Source: Chloroflexota bacterium (GTDB lineage: Bacteria; Chloroflexota; Anaerolineae; Anaerolineales; Anaerolineaceae). Taken from it: a DNA stretch of 64,000 bases. This document shows, in pieces, positions 16,018-23,281 of the stretch; within the stretch, counting starts at the first letter, position 1; every line of letters starts with the position of its first letter. The position numbers and the translations under genes were made by a program. Location of the stretch: assembly GCA_016887485.1 (NCBI GenBank), contig CP069394.1, positions 62,001 to 126,000 on the forward strand. Reading direction: 5' to 3'. A model generated the notes under the pieces. The model was not told the DNA's origin. It saw nothing but the letters and a program-made list of their open reading frames with translations, and did no database searches.

Positions 16018-16896
16018 TTAGTAATCCTGTAACCCTTGCTGGTCATGCATTGCAATGCCTACCGGGGTTACAAATAACGGACTGGGGGTTATCTGAGTGG
16101 GGAGGCCGGTGACGTCCTCGATGACCCTGGCGATGCCTGGGAAGAGGGTAGTCCCGCCCACTAATGTGATGGACTTAGCGTTGGTGCCGCGGATATGCCT
16201 GGCGACGATGGTCCCCATCTTTTCCATGACCGGACGGACCATTGGGAAAAGTCTGCTTTGTTGGGCGGGGTCCTTTTTTAGTTCCTCCGCATCTTCAAAG
16301 CTGATATTAGATGCCCCGGCGATCACCAAAGAGAGGTGCGTTCCGCCTGTGGGCTCATCGGCTGTAAAAGCCACTTTTCCGTCTTCGATCAGCGCTACAC
16401 CGGTAGTGCCACCGCCGACATCAACAATAACGCCGTCCTGAATTCCGAGGACGTGGTTGGCAGCCGAAGGTTCATCTATCAGTTCCGGGCAATCCATCCC
16501 GGCTGCTTGCACGACATTGGCGGTGGCTCGCACTTCTGCGAGGGGAACGCCTGGGGGGTAACCGCTGGCGGCATGGGTGAGTTCAACACCCAATCGTGCC
16601 TCCACCCTTCTTTTCATTGCTCGAAGGATATCGACAGCACCTATGAAATCTACCACCAGCCCATCCCGAACCACCTGTGCGAATTGGTATTCCCCGGCAA
16701 GGGGAACGCCATTTTCATCCAGAACGGCTAGGACGGTATAGGCTGTCCCGAGGTCCACACCTACCCGAAGCGGGCTTGCGAAAGAGATGGGTTCAGTGGG
16801 TGAATGCCCATTTGACCCGGCCCAGATCACCGCTTCTGCGCGTGAAAGAATGTCCTCCGGAGCCCAACCTGATTCAATGAGGTTTGGTCCGGTCAA
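16018..16896 (-). CDS. eutJ: EutJ-like actin/Hsp70-fold ATPase of the microcompartment
   Basis: A 292-residue protein of the EutJ family, related to the Hsp70/actin ATPase fold. Phosphate-1 motif is VGVDLGTAYTVLAVLDENG, phosphate-2 is VIVDVGGGTTGVALIEDG, and the adenosine motif is ITLVGGTTLFPGIARVIE, so ATP binding should be intact. EutJ is named as an ethanolamine-utilisation chaperone but its role is not proven; here it accompanies no ethanolamine lyase, so it probably helps shell or enzyme assembly in general. The start appears to be a TTG at 16896, 14 bases after the hexamer gene, without a clear ribosome site. Confidence 0.85.
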   Translation of the reverse strand: MTGPNLIESGWAPEDILSRAEAVIWAGSNGHSPTEPISFASPLRVGVDLGTAYTVLAVLDENGVPLAGEYQFAQVVRDGLVVDFIGAVDILRAMKRRVEARLGVELTHAASGYPPGVPLAEVRATANVVQAAGMDCPELIDEPSAANHVLGIQDGVIVDVGGGTTGVALIEDGKVAFTADEPTGGTHLSLVIAGASNISFEDAEELKKDPAQQSRLFPMVRPVMEKMGTIVARHIRGTNAKSITLVGGTTLFPGIARVIEDVTGLPTQITPSPLFVTPVGIAMHDQQGLQDY

Positions 16897-16910
16897 CGAT
16901 CAGGCCAGTC

Positions 16911-17240
16911 TTATTTCTTCTCTGCTGTGGCACGGCCGCCGATACTACCCTTGGTGTTCTGGGGCAGAATCATTTCGACATCTTCATGCGGTCTGGGGAT
17001 GACATGGACGGAAACCAGTTCACCAACACGCTTGGCAGCAGCGGCGCCGGAATCGGTGGCAGCCTTGACAGCGCCAACATCACCGCGCACCATAACGGTC
17101 ACAAAACCGCCGCCAACGTATTCGGACCCGATCAGGACCACGTTAGCTGATTTAACCATAGCATCGGCGGCTTCGATAGCGCCAACCAGACCCTTGGTCT
17201 CAACCATACCCAGTGCAATTAATTTTGAATCTAAAGCCAT
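16911..17240 (-). CDS. Microcompartment hexamer shell protein (BMC-H)
   Basis: A 109-residue single BMC-domain protein that tiles the shell facets. The pattern is canonical: [56 protein letters not shown], then [27 protein letters not shown]. The pore loop would be around GGGF. The Lys/Ala-rich C-terminal tail ([11 protein letters not shown]) is an extension. AAAGGA lies nine bases before the ATG at 17240; a TTG at 17249 is less likely. It is the only hexamer gene in the locus, so facets would be built from one protein plus the trimer. Confidence 0.95.
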   Translation of the reverse strand: MALDSKLIALGMVETKGLVGAIEAADAMVKSANVVLIGSEYVGGGFVTVMVRGDVGAVKAATDSGAAAAKRVGELVSVHVIPRPHEDVEMILPQNTKGSIGGRATAEKK

Positions 17241-17275
17241 TGTTTTCAATCCTTTCTAGAGATAAAAAATGTGAT

Positions 17276-18736
17276 TTATCTGAGGTTTAGGATCTCCTCG
17301 ACCACACTCCGAACAGTTTGTTCAATTTCCTTAGGGGAAGGTCCGGGGTCAGGTTGACCGGGGACCATAGCAGCCGCCGGAGGGGCTGATAATTCATAAG
17401 CAAGGCGTTTTATATTGTAGAGATGTCGGGTGGTTACGTTATCACCCGTGATGGAGCCGCCAACGCCGCCTGCGCCCAGGGTGAGCGAAGGCATCACGCC
17501 GGTGGTCAGTCCGATGGCACCCAGGGTGCCCATGGCGTTGACCACGATGCGGAAGACTGGCTTTTCCAACCCAAAGGCCATGATGACATCCGGGTTGGTG
17601 GCATGGATGATCAGAGAGTGGCCGCGGCCGCCAAACATAATGAGTTCAATGCAGCGATCGCAGCCCGCTTCCCAGCCATCTTCTTCATACCAGGCCAGGG
17701 TCGTTGTTAGTTTTTCACGGGAAAGAGGTTCTTCTTTGCCGGTTTTCTTTAGCCGGGTCACCAGGACTCGGGTTCCCTGGGGGACGTCAAATCCGGCCAG
17801 GGCGGCCACATAAGTGGCAGGTTTACCGACGGTAGCGGTGTTCATGCTGCCATCGGGATGGAATAACAGGTTTCGCAGAAGATGGGTCTCATGTTCGTTG
17901 GTGAAATAAGCCCCTTCCTGCTGCATTAACTGCGCCAGTTGGCCGGCGATGGGCTTATCGGCAACCACAGCCTGCTCAGAAGCGCAGATGGTGGAACAAT
18001 CGAAGGATTTGCTTGAAACGATATATTTCGCTGCTTTTTGAATGTCCGCTGAGCGGTCCACATAGGCAGGGACATTTCCGGGGCCGACGCCATAGGCCGG
18101 CTTCCCGGTGGAATGAGCGGCCTTGACCATTGGTGTACCGCCGGTGGCCAGGATCAGTGCGACATATTTGTGCCGCATCAATTCCTGAGTGCCCTGCAAG
18201 CTGATATTCTGCATGCAGGCGATCAACCCGGGAGGGGCCCCGTTGGCTTCGGCTGCCTGGGCCATAATTCTGGCCGCTTCGTAAGAACATTTGGCCGCAG
18301 AAGGGTGGGGTGCGATGATGATTGCATCCCGCGCCTTGACTGCGACCAGTATTTTATAAATAACGGTGGAAGTGGGGTTGGTGCTGGGGGTCAGCCCGGC
18401 AACGACGCCGACCGGCCAGGCGATATCGTAGATCCGCATGGCGGGGTCGTGATGGATGACGCCAACAGTCTTTTCATCTTTGATGCTTTCCCAGACGTTG
18501 CGCGCAGCAAATTCGTTCTTCAGCTTTTTGTGCTCAGAAAAGCCATAGCCTGTTTCTTCATGCGCCATGGTTCCTAACCGCTCAGCGGCGGCCAGGGCAG
18601 CGGCTGACATTGCCGCGCAGACTCGATCAACCTGCTCTTGTGAGGCGTGTGACCAGATCTTCCAGGCTGCAAAAGCCTGGGTCGAAAGGTCACGGGCTTC
18701 TTGAATTGATCGTAAATCCTTGTCGAACTCTGGCAT
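17276..18736 (-). CDS. CoA-acylating aldehyde dehydrogenase of the microcompartment (PduP/EutE type)
   Basis: A 486-residue NAD-dependent enzyme that should oxidise acetaldehyde with CoA to acetyl-CoA. The core shows the NAD-binding segments VGVVAGLTPSTNPTS and AIIIAPHPSA, then KPAYGVGPGNVPAYVD and the catalytic cysteine region FDCSTICASEQ (about residue 255). The last 20 residues after a Pro-rich linker (GQPDPGPSPKE) form an amphipathic helix IEQTVRSVVEEILNLR, the usual form of an encapsulation peptide; in many PduP proteins this is N-terminal. It ends three bases before the next gene in the operon's reading order. GAGAAAGG lies seven bases before the ATG. In this operon its substrate is most likely acetaldehyde from the DeoC aldolase. 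Confidence 0.9.
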   Translation of the reverse strand: MPEFDKDLRSIQEARDLSTQAFAAWKIWSHASQEQVDRVCAAMSAAALAAAERLGTMAHEETGYGFSEHKKLKNEFAARNVWESIKDEKTVGVIHHDPAMRIYDIAWPVGVVAGLTPSTNPTSTVIYKILVAVKARDAIIIAPHPSAAKCSYEAARIMAQAAEANGAPPGLIACMQNISLQGTQELMRHKYVALILATGGTPMVKAAHSTGKPAYGVGPGNVPAYVDRSADIQKAAKYIVSSKSFDCSTICASEQAVVADKPIAGQLAQLMQQEGAYFTNEHETHLLRNLLFHPDGSMNTATVGKPATYVAALAGFDVPQGTRVLVTRLKKTGKEEPLSREKLTTTLAWYEEDGWEAGCDRCIELIMFGGRGHSLIIHATNPDVIMAFGLEKPVFRIVVNAMGTLGAIGLTTGVMPSLTLGAGGVGGSITGDNVTTRHLYNIKRLAYELSAPPAAAMVPGQPDPGPSPKEIEQTVRSVVEEILNLR

Positions 18737-18739
18737 GGA

Positions 18740-19030
18740 TTAGCCTTTCTCGAAGGTCACTTTTCCATCAACTTCCAATGAATCAATCATTGCCATAATG
18801 ACAGCATCAACCGGTCGATCTTTGGTGATGGTGGTCTGACGGGCGCTGGAGCCAGCAGCAGTCAGAACGAGATCGCCGACACCGGCATTGACCGTATCCA
18901 TGGCAACGTAGGGCTTTCCAAACGGTTCGCCATTTTCGTCAGCCTGGCGGACTATCAGCAGCTTGAGTCCGACGATCTTCTCATCTTTGATGGTCGAAAC
19001 GGTTGTACCAATCACTTTGGCAATCAACAT
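18740..19030 (-). CDS. Microcompartment pentamer shell protein (BMC-P), copy 1
   Basis: A 96-residue EutN/CcmL protein: MLIAKVIGTTVSTIKDEKIVG, LKLLIVRQADENGEP, VAMDTVNAGVGDLVLTAAGSSARQ and IMAMIDSLEV, ending in VTFEKG. This is the most typical of the three pentamer proteins of the locus. GGAG sits eight bases before the ATG. It lies between the aldolase and aldehyde dehydrogenase genes, separated from the dehydrogenase by three bases, so shell and enzyme synthesis are closely linked. Confidence 0.92.
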   Translation of the reverse strand: MLIAKVIGTTVSTIKDEKIVGLKLLIVRQADENGEPFGKPYVAMDTVNAGVGDLVLTAAGSSARQTTITKDRPVDAVIMAMIDSLEVDGKVTFEKG

Positions 19031-19043
19031 GGTTTATTCTCCA

Positions 19044-19973
19044 TTAATAGGACTTGGCAGGGGCAGGGGATTTCTTGCTCTTCTTGGGTTCAGCATCATC
19101 CGCTTGGATGATCTTGATCCCAGCACTGGCACCAATCCGGGTTGCGCCTGCAGCAATCATTTGTTCGGCTTCTTCGTGGGTGTGAATCCCACCGGCAGCC
19201 TTAACGCCGAGGTCCGGGCCAACGGTTTTACGCATCAGAGCGACATCATGCAAAGTCGCGCCGCCGCTGGAAAAACCGGTGGAGGTCTTGACGAAATCAG
19301 CACCAGCTTCCTTGGCCAGGAGGCAGACGATGACCTTTTCTTCATCGGACAGCAGGGCTGCTTCGATGATGACTTTGAGGATCGCGCCATTGTCATGGCA
19401 GGTCTTGGCGATTTCGTTGATATCTTTCGCAACGGTTTCGTTGTCGCCGGCTTTCAGTGCGCCAATGTTGATCACCATATCAATTTCAGTAGCGCCGTTT
19501 TGGATAGCATTCCGAGTTTCGAAGACCTTCACTTCAGTGGAGGTCGCACCGAGGGGGAAGCCGATCACGGAGCAGACTTTGACATTGGTGTTGTGGAGTA
19601 ACTCTGCGCACAACTTGACGTTGGAGGGGTTCACGCAGACGGAAGCGAATTGATATTTCTTGGCTTCGAAGCACAGTTGGGCAATTTTGTCCGCGGTGGC
19701 GTCCGGTTTGAGCATGGTATGGTCAATCATACCTGCCAGGGACTTATCCTCGGGGATTACGCCAACGGTGGAAGTCAGGCGTTCCGCGCCTGCACTAATG
19801 ACACGCCCTGCGCCATCAAAACAGGTCTTGACGCGCACGCCATCTGCTTCTTCCAAAACGCAGCTTGGGCCGGTGGTGAATTTCTTGTTTTCTTCTTGAT
19901 CGATCATTGCCAAAAGGACTTCTCTGGTAATGACCTCAACCAATTTCTCGACAGTTTCTTTTTCTGGGGTCAT
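19044..19973 (-). CDS. deoC: Deoxyribose-phosphate aldolase with microcompartment extensions
   Basis: A 309-residue DERA; free DeoC is usually about 220-260, so both ends are extended. The (beta/alpha)8 core starts near [14 protein letters not shown] and has the catalytic Asp in [10 protein letters not shown], the Schiff-base Lys in [13 protein letters not shown], and the proton-relay Lys in [10 protein letters not shown]. It splits 2-deoxyribose-5-phosphate into acetaldehyde and glyceraldehyde-3-phosphate. The N-terminal helix ([20 protein letters not shown]) and about 50 linker residues before the core look like an encapsulation peptide; the C-terminus adds a Lys/Pro/Ala tail. AAAGG lies upstream of the ATG. 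Acetaldehyde release explains the need for a shell and the adjacent dehydrogenase. Confidence 0.93.
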   Translation of the reverse strand: MTPEKETVEKLVEVITREVLLAMIDQEENKKFTTGPSCVLEEADGVRVKTCFDGAGRVISAGAERLTSTVGVIPEDKSLAGMIDHTMLKPDATADKIAQLCFEAKKYQFASVCVNPSNVKLCAELLHNTNVKVCSVIGFPLGATSTEVKVFETRNAIQNGATEIDMVINIGALKAGDNETVAKDINEIAKTCHDNGAILKVIIEAALLSDEEKVIVCLLAKEAGADFVKTSTGFSSGGATLHDVALMRKTVGPDLGVKAAGGIHTHEEAEQMIAAGATRIGASAGIKIIQADDAEPKKSKKSPAPAKSY

Positions 19974-19988
19974 GATGCCTTTCCATCT

Positions 19989-20546
19989 TTAAAAATTATT
20001 TTCAATTGCCATAATTTTATCTACCCGGCGAGCATGACGGCCTCCGCCGAATTCAGTTTTCAACCAGGTATCGACAATTAAATTAGCTAGATTTACGCCA
20101 ACGAGACCCGCACCGAGTGTCAATACATTTGCATTGTTGTGTTCGCGACTGTTTACAGCCGTTGCATAATCGTAACAAAGGGCTGCTCGGATACCACGGA
20201 CCTTATTGGCCGCCATGCAGGAGCCTATGCCCGCACCATCAATGATGATGCCGCGCCAGGCTTTCCCGTTGGCAACAAGTTTCGCAACCGATAGAGCAAT
20301 ATCGGGGTAATCCACCGAGTCTTTTGTGTTTGTACCGCAATCAATGACGGTGAAACCTTTTTCTGTGAGATGCTTTTTCAGGATCTCTTTCAGGTCTACA
20401 CCACCATGGTCCGTTCCCAGGGCGACGGTTTTCTGTGAAGAAGTATTTGACGACGATGTTGGGGATGTGATTGGGTAATCCATAGTTTTTTGGACGACTC
20501 GCTGGACGATTTCGTGGATTTCGGTATCTGAAATACTATTTTTCAT
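19989..20546 (-). CDS. rpiB: RpiB/LacAB-family sugar-phosphate isomerase with N-terminal targeting helix
   Basis: A 185-residue protein: a 150-residue RpiB core preceded by an amphipathic helix (DTEIHEIVQRVVQKTMDY) and a Ser/Thr-rich linker. The core shows ALGTDHGGVDLKEILKKHL, DCGTNTKDSVDYPD, and GIIIDGAGIGSCMAANKVRGIRAA, where RpiB proteins carry a catalytic Cys or Ser-type pocket (GTGIG/GSGIG). Its likely reaction is aldose-ketose isomerisation of ribose-5-phosphate, or a deoxy or related pentose phosphate; the exact substrate in this shell is not clear. First gene of the operon; GGAG eight bases before the ATG. The helix suggests that it is lumenal cargo. Confidence 0.88.
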   Translation of the reverse strand: MKNSISDTEIHEIVQRVVQKTMDYPITSPTSSSNTSSQKTVALGTDHGGVDLKEILKKHLTEKGFTVIDCGTNTKDSVDYPDIALSVAKLVANGKAWRGIIIDGAGIGSCMAANKVRGIRAALCYDYATAVNSREHNNANVLTLGAGLVGVNLANLIVDTWLKTEFGGGRHARRVDKIMAIENNF

Positions 20547-20616
20547 CCAATTTGCTCCAGGTTTACGATCGAGGGCTCCGAAAAGAGGGGTAACTCATAT
20601 AACTTATGCACATATT

Positions 20617-20622
20617 ATTATA
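20617..20622 (-). promoter_or_regulatory. Candidate -10 element of the microcompartment operon
   Basis: Minus-strand TATAAT (20622-20617) about 70 bases before the first gene. No good -35 is visible at 16-18 bases, but the palindromes ACTTAAGT (20638-20645) and TGTACA (20645-20650) lie there, so an activator or repressor site is possible. No regulator gene adjoins the operon. Confidence 0.4.
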
Positions 20623-20693
20623 ACATTATTTCTTTTAACTTAAGTGTACACCATAAATCAAAAGTCTTATAGATTATATCGTGATTATTCTAG

Positions 20694-20733
20694 GAAAAAA
20701 AGACAAACATCCATTTGTTTTGAGATGTTTGTC
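20694..20733 (-). terminator. Terminator of the lepB/zinc-finger unit
   Basis: Minus-strand GACAAACATC (20733-20724) pairs with GATGTTTGTC (20711-20702), followed by a T run. It isolates the microcompartment operon from the genes upstream. Confidence 0.85.
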
Positions 20734-20817
20734 ATTGATGCAAAATTTATTTAAAAAGTTCGCTATTAAGGATCGGCTTGCAATGATTGTTGACTTATCG
20801 AATCCGTGGAGAATGGC

Positions 20818-21087
20818 TTAGGCCATTGGCGGGGGATTGACCGGCGGATTCTGCGTTGGGGGCATTATCGGTTGGATGGGCGTGCCCGCTTCGGGGTTGA
20901 GCAGGAGGCTCAGCTGGGCCAGCGCGTGATTGTCAAATGTCCGATGACCACACATATCACAAACCCAAGCTGGGAAGTTTGGGACTGTGATCAGTTCATT
21001 GCCCAGCCAGGTCATCAATGTGGCAGCGCGCAACTTTTTGATTCCACCCTGGCAATTCATGCATGGTTTAGTGATGAGATCGGTCAT
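20818..21087 (-). CDS. Small zinc-ribbon protein (YgiT-like)
   Basis: An 89-residue protein with two CxxC pairs (CMNCQGG near residue 9 and CDMCGHRTF near 44) separated by about 32 residues, the arrangement of YgiT-type zinc fingers. No helix-turn-helix domain follows, unlike the MqsA antitoxin, and no toxin gene adjoins it. The C-terminus is a Pro/Asn-rich tail (PTQNPPVNPPPMA). Start at 21087 is chosen so that the CxxC lies near the N-terminus; a longer frame would overlap lepB. Function unknown. Confidence 0.6.
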   Translation of the reverse strand: MTDLITKPCMNCQGGIKKLRAATLMTWLGNELITVPNFPAWVCDMCGHRTFDNHALAQLSLLLNPEAGTPIQPIMPPTQNPPVNPPPMA

Positions 21088-21097
21088 TTTGGTCTTT

Positions 21098-21703
21098 CTA
21101 CTGGGCGGCTTGGACAGGGGTTGCGCCAGTGAGTAGGGAGACCGCATCCAGCGGCCAATAGATCAGTAGAGCTTTTCCGACTACGGAGTCTTCTGAGATG
21201 AAACCCCAAAGATGGGAATCGCTAGAATTATTCCGGTTATCACCGAGGACAAATAATTGGCCTTCTGGTACCTCCCAGGTGCCGGTGTAACTCGGTGCTT
21301 CCAAAATATAGCTCTCATAAAGGGCTTGATCGTTGACATAGACAACACCGCCCTCAATGTGAACGGTATCGCCTGGACGCCCGATCAGCCGCTTGATGTA
21401 ATCCAGATCATCAGTGCCAGGGGCATGGAAGATAATGATGTCGCCGATTTTGGGGGTTCCAATTTTATAAGCCACACGATTGACTAATAAAAATTCGTTT
21501 GGCATCAGAGTGGGTTCCATGCTGACATTTTCAACCCGTACTCTGGCGGAAACAGCATTGATCCCTAAAAACAGAATCAGAGCCAACAGGATGGTTTCAA
21601 CGGTATCTATGATGAATCCCATGCAGGAAGATTTTTTCGATCCCTTTTTGGGTTCAGATTCGTTATTATCGGTGAGTGGTTCTGAATATTGGTTTTTCAA
21701 CAT
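21098..21703 (-). CDS. lepB: Signal peptidase I
   Basis: A 201-residue membrane serine/lysine protease that removes signal peptides from exported proteins. One N-terminal helix (IDTVETILLALILFLGI), then the catalytic Ser in VENVSMEPTLMPNEFLLVNR, the Lys in DLDYIKRLIGRPGDTV, and the box GDNRNNSSDSHLWG. Length fits the short Gram-positive-like type. It ends 10 bases before the small zinc-ribbon gene. Substrates in this window would include the LysM, DUF2690 and YkuD proteins if cleaved, whereas the lipoproteins need a different peptidase. Confidence 0.93.
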   Translation of the reverse strand: MLKNQYSEPLTDNNESEPKKGSKKSSCMGFIIDTVETILLALILFLGINAVSARVRVENVSMEPTLMPNEFLLVNRVAYKIGTPKIGDIIIFHAPGTDDLDYIKRLIGRPGDTVHIEGGVVYVNDQALYESYILEAPSYTGTWEVPEGQLFVLGDNRNNSSDSHLWGFISEDSVVGKALLIYWPLDAVSLLTGATPVQAAQ

Positions 21704-21780
21704 TAATCTCTTATTTGCTATCGCTCAGTATGTTAATGAGCTTGTGAATTTTATTATATCCCAACTTGATATCAGGTTTT

Positions 21781-23151
21781 TTAATCATTCCGACGCTTGA
21801 GGACCAATCGAATGGGCGTTCCGACGAAGGGGTATTCCTGTCGGATTTGGTTCTCGAGATAGCGGAGATAGCTGAAATGGGCCAGTTGAGGATCATTGAC
21901 GTAGAGCATGAAGGTCGGTGGGTCGCTGCGCACCTGAGTGCCGTAATAGATCCTGAGCGAACGGCCAGTCTTGGAGGGTGCGGCATGCACGTCCTGGGCT
22001 CTTTGGAGGATTCTGTTGATCTGCGAGGTCGAAAGCCGGACCAGACGTTCTTCCTGCACCTGAAGCGCGAGGGGGAGTACCTGATCTACACGTTTTCCGG
22101 TCAGGGCGCTGATGAATACTAAGGGCACATAATCCATGAAGTTCAATTCCTGGCGAATATGCGCGGAATAGTCATTGATCGTGTAGGTGTCTTTTTCGAT
22201 CAGGTCCCACTTGTTGACCACAACGATGGCGCTTTTCCAAGCGTCTTTGATATAGCCGGCAATGTGCGTGTCCTGGGCGGTGATGCTGGTCGAAGCGTCA
22301 ATTACCAGGATGGCAACATCGGCCCGTTCGATGGCTTTCATACTGCGTACAACGGAGTATTTCTCCACCCCAGGCTCAACCTTGCCCCGGCGGCGGATCC
22401 CGGCAGTGTCAATCAGTGTGACCGGCAAGCCGCCAAAGTCAATTTTGGTATCAATTGCATCCCGGGTTGTGCCGGGGATGTCGCTGACTATGGCCCGTTC
22501 TTTACCCACCATCTTATTTAAAAGGCTGGATTTACCTGCATTGGGTTTACCCACAATGGCAATTTTGACCGAATCGTCTTCATCCTCGTCATCATCGCCC
22601 TCAGGGAAATTGTCAATCATAGCATCCAGCAGATCACCGGAGCCTGTCCCGTGAAGCGCGGAGACGGCATATGGCTCGCCCATGCCAAGCTCATAGAATT
22701 CCGCAACGATTTGACGGATCTTGGCGCTTTCCGCTTTATTGACCACCAAAAGAATGGGGGGCATTAGTTTGCCATCTACTTTGCGCTGTTTTCGGCGCAG
22801 AATGTTGGCTATTTCATGATCCGCAGGTGTGACGCCAACCTGGCCATCGACGATGAACAGGATCAGGTCTGATTCCTGCATCGCCAGTTCGGCCTGGTCT
22901 TTGATCTGGGTGATGAAATCTTTGGAGCCAATGGAAAGGGGGGCCTGGTTGCGGTTCTTGGAGGGGTCAATCCCACCGGTATCCATGACATAGAAGTAAT
23001 GGCCGGTCCACTCCGCTTCCGATAGGAGCCGGTCACGGGTTGTACCAGGTACGTCATCAACAATCGCCAGCCGTTCGCCGGTCAGGCGGTTGAAGAGTGT
23101 GCTCTTGCCAACATTGGGACGGCCCACCAGGGCCACAACAGGTTTTGCCAT
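21781..23151 (-). CDS. der: GTPase Der (EngA), ribosome assembly
   Basis: A 456-residue protein with two tandem GTPase domains and a KH-like C-terminal domain; it assists 50S subunit maturation. First G domain: GRPNVGKSTLFN, DTGG, VNKAE. Second: GKPNAGKSSLLN, DIPGTTRDAIDT, DTAGIRRRGK, VNKWDL. The C-terminus contains the KH fold, YGTQVRSDPPTFMLYVN, and ends RLVLKRRND. All nucleotide-binding motifs are intact. An acidic linker (EGDDDEDEDDS) joins the two G domains. Confidence 0.95.
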   Translation of the reverse strand: MAKPVVALVGRPNVGKSTLFNRLTGERLAIVDDVPGTTRDRLLSEAEWTGHYFYVMDTGGIDPSKNRNQAPLSIGSKDFITQIKDQAELAMQESDLILFIVDGQVGVTPADHEIANILRRKQRKVDGKLMPPILLVVNKAESAKIRQIVAEFYELGMGEPYAVSALHGTGSGDLLDAMIDNFPEGDDDEDEDDSVKIAIVGKPNAGKSSLLNKMVGKERAIVSDIPGTTRDAIDTKIDFGGLPVTLIDTAGIRRRGKVEPGVEKYSVVRSMKAIERADVAILVIDASTSITAQDTHIAGYIKDAWKSAIVVVNKWDLIEKDTYTINDYSAHIRQELNFMDYVPLVFISALTGKRVDQVLPLALQVQEERLVRLSTSQINRILQRAQDVHAAPSKTGRSLRIYYGTQVRSDPPTFMLYVNDPQLAHFSYLRYLENQIRQEYPFVGTPIRLVLKRRND

Positions 23152-23224
23152 AGGCTGAGATTATACCTTATTACCCCATGAGAATCATCAATGAATATTA
23201 ATTGGTCTTAAATTGTAATTTTGA

Positions 23225-23255
23225 TAAAAAACTCCCTGATAAATTTCCAGGGAGT
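23225..23255 (-). terminator. Terminator after cdaR
   Basis: Minus-strand ACTCCCTG (23255-23248) pairs with CAGGGAGT (23238-23231), followed by TTTTTT. It separates the coaE-cdaA-cdaR unit from der. Confidence 0.85.
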
Positions 23256-23281
23256 CAAGAAGCTGTATTTTACCGATTGAA

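Noticed and set aside
14373-20546. Ethanolamine or propanediol utilisation operon
   Set aside because: EutJ- and EutN-like proteins are present but no ethanolamine ammonia-lyase, diol dehydratase or B12 genes; the aldolase and isomerase define a different substrate.
20818-21087. MqsA-type antitoxin
   Set aside because: The zinc-ribbon part is similar, but there is no DNA-binding domain and no adjacent toxin gene.
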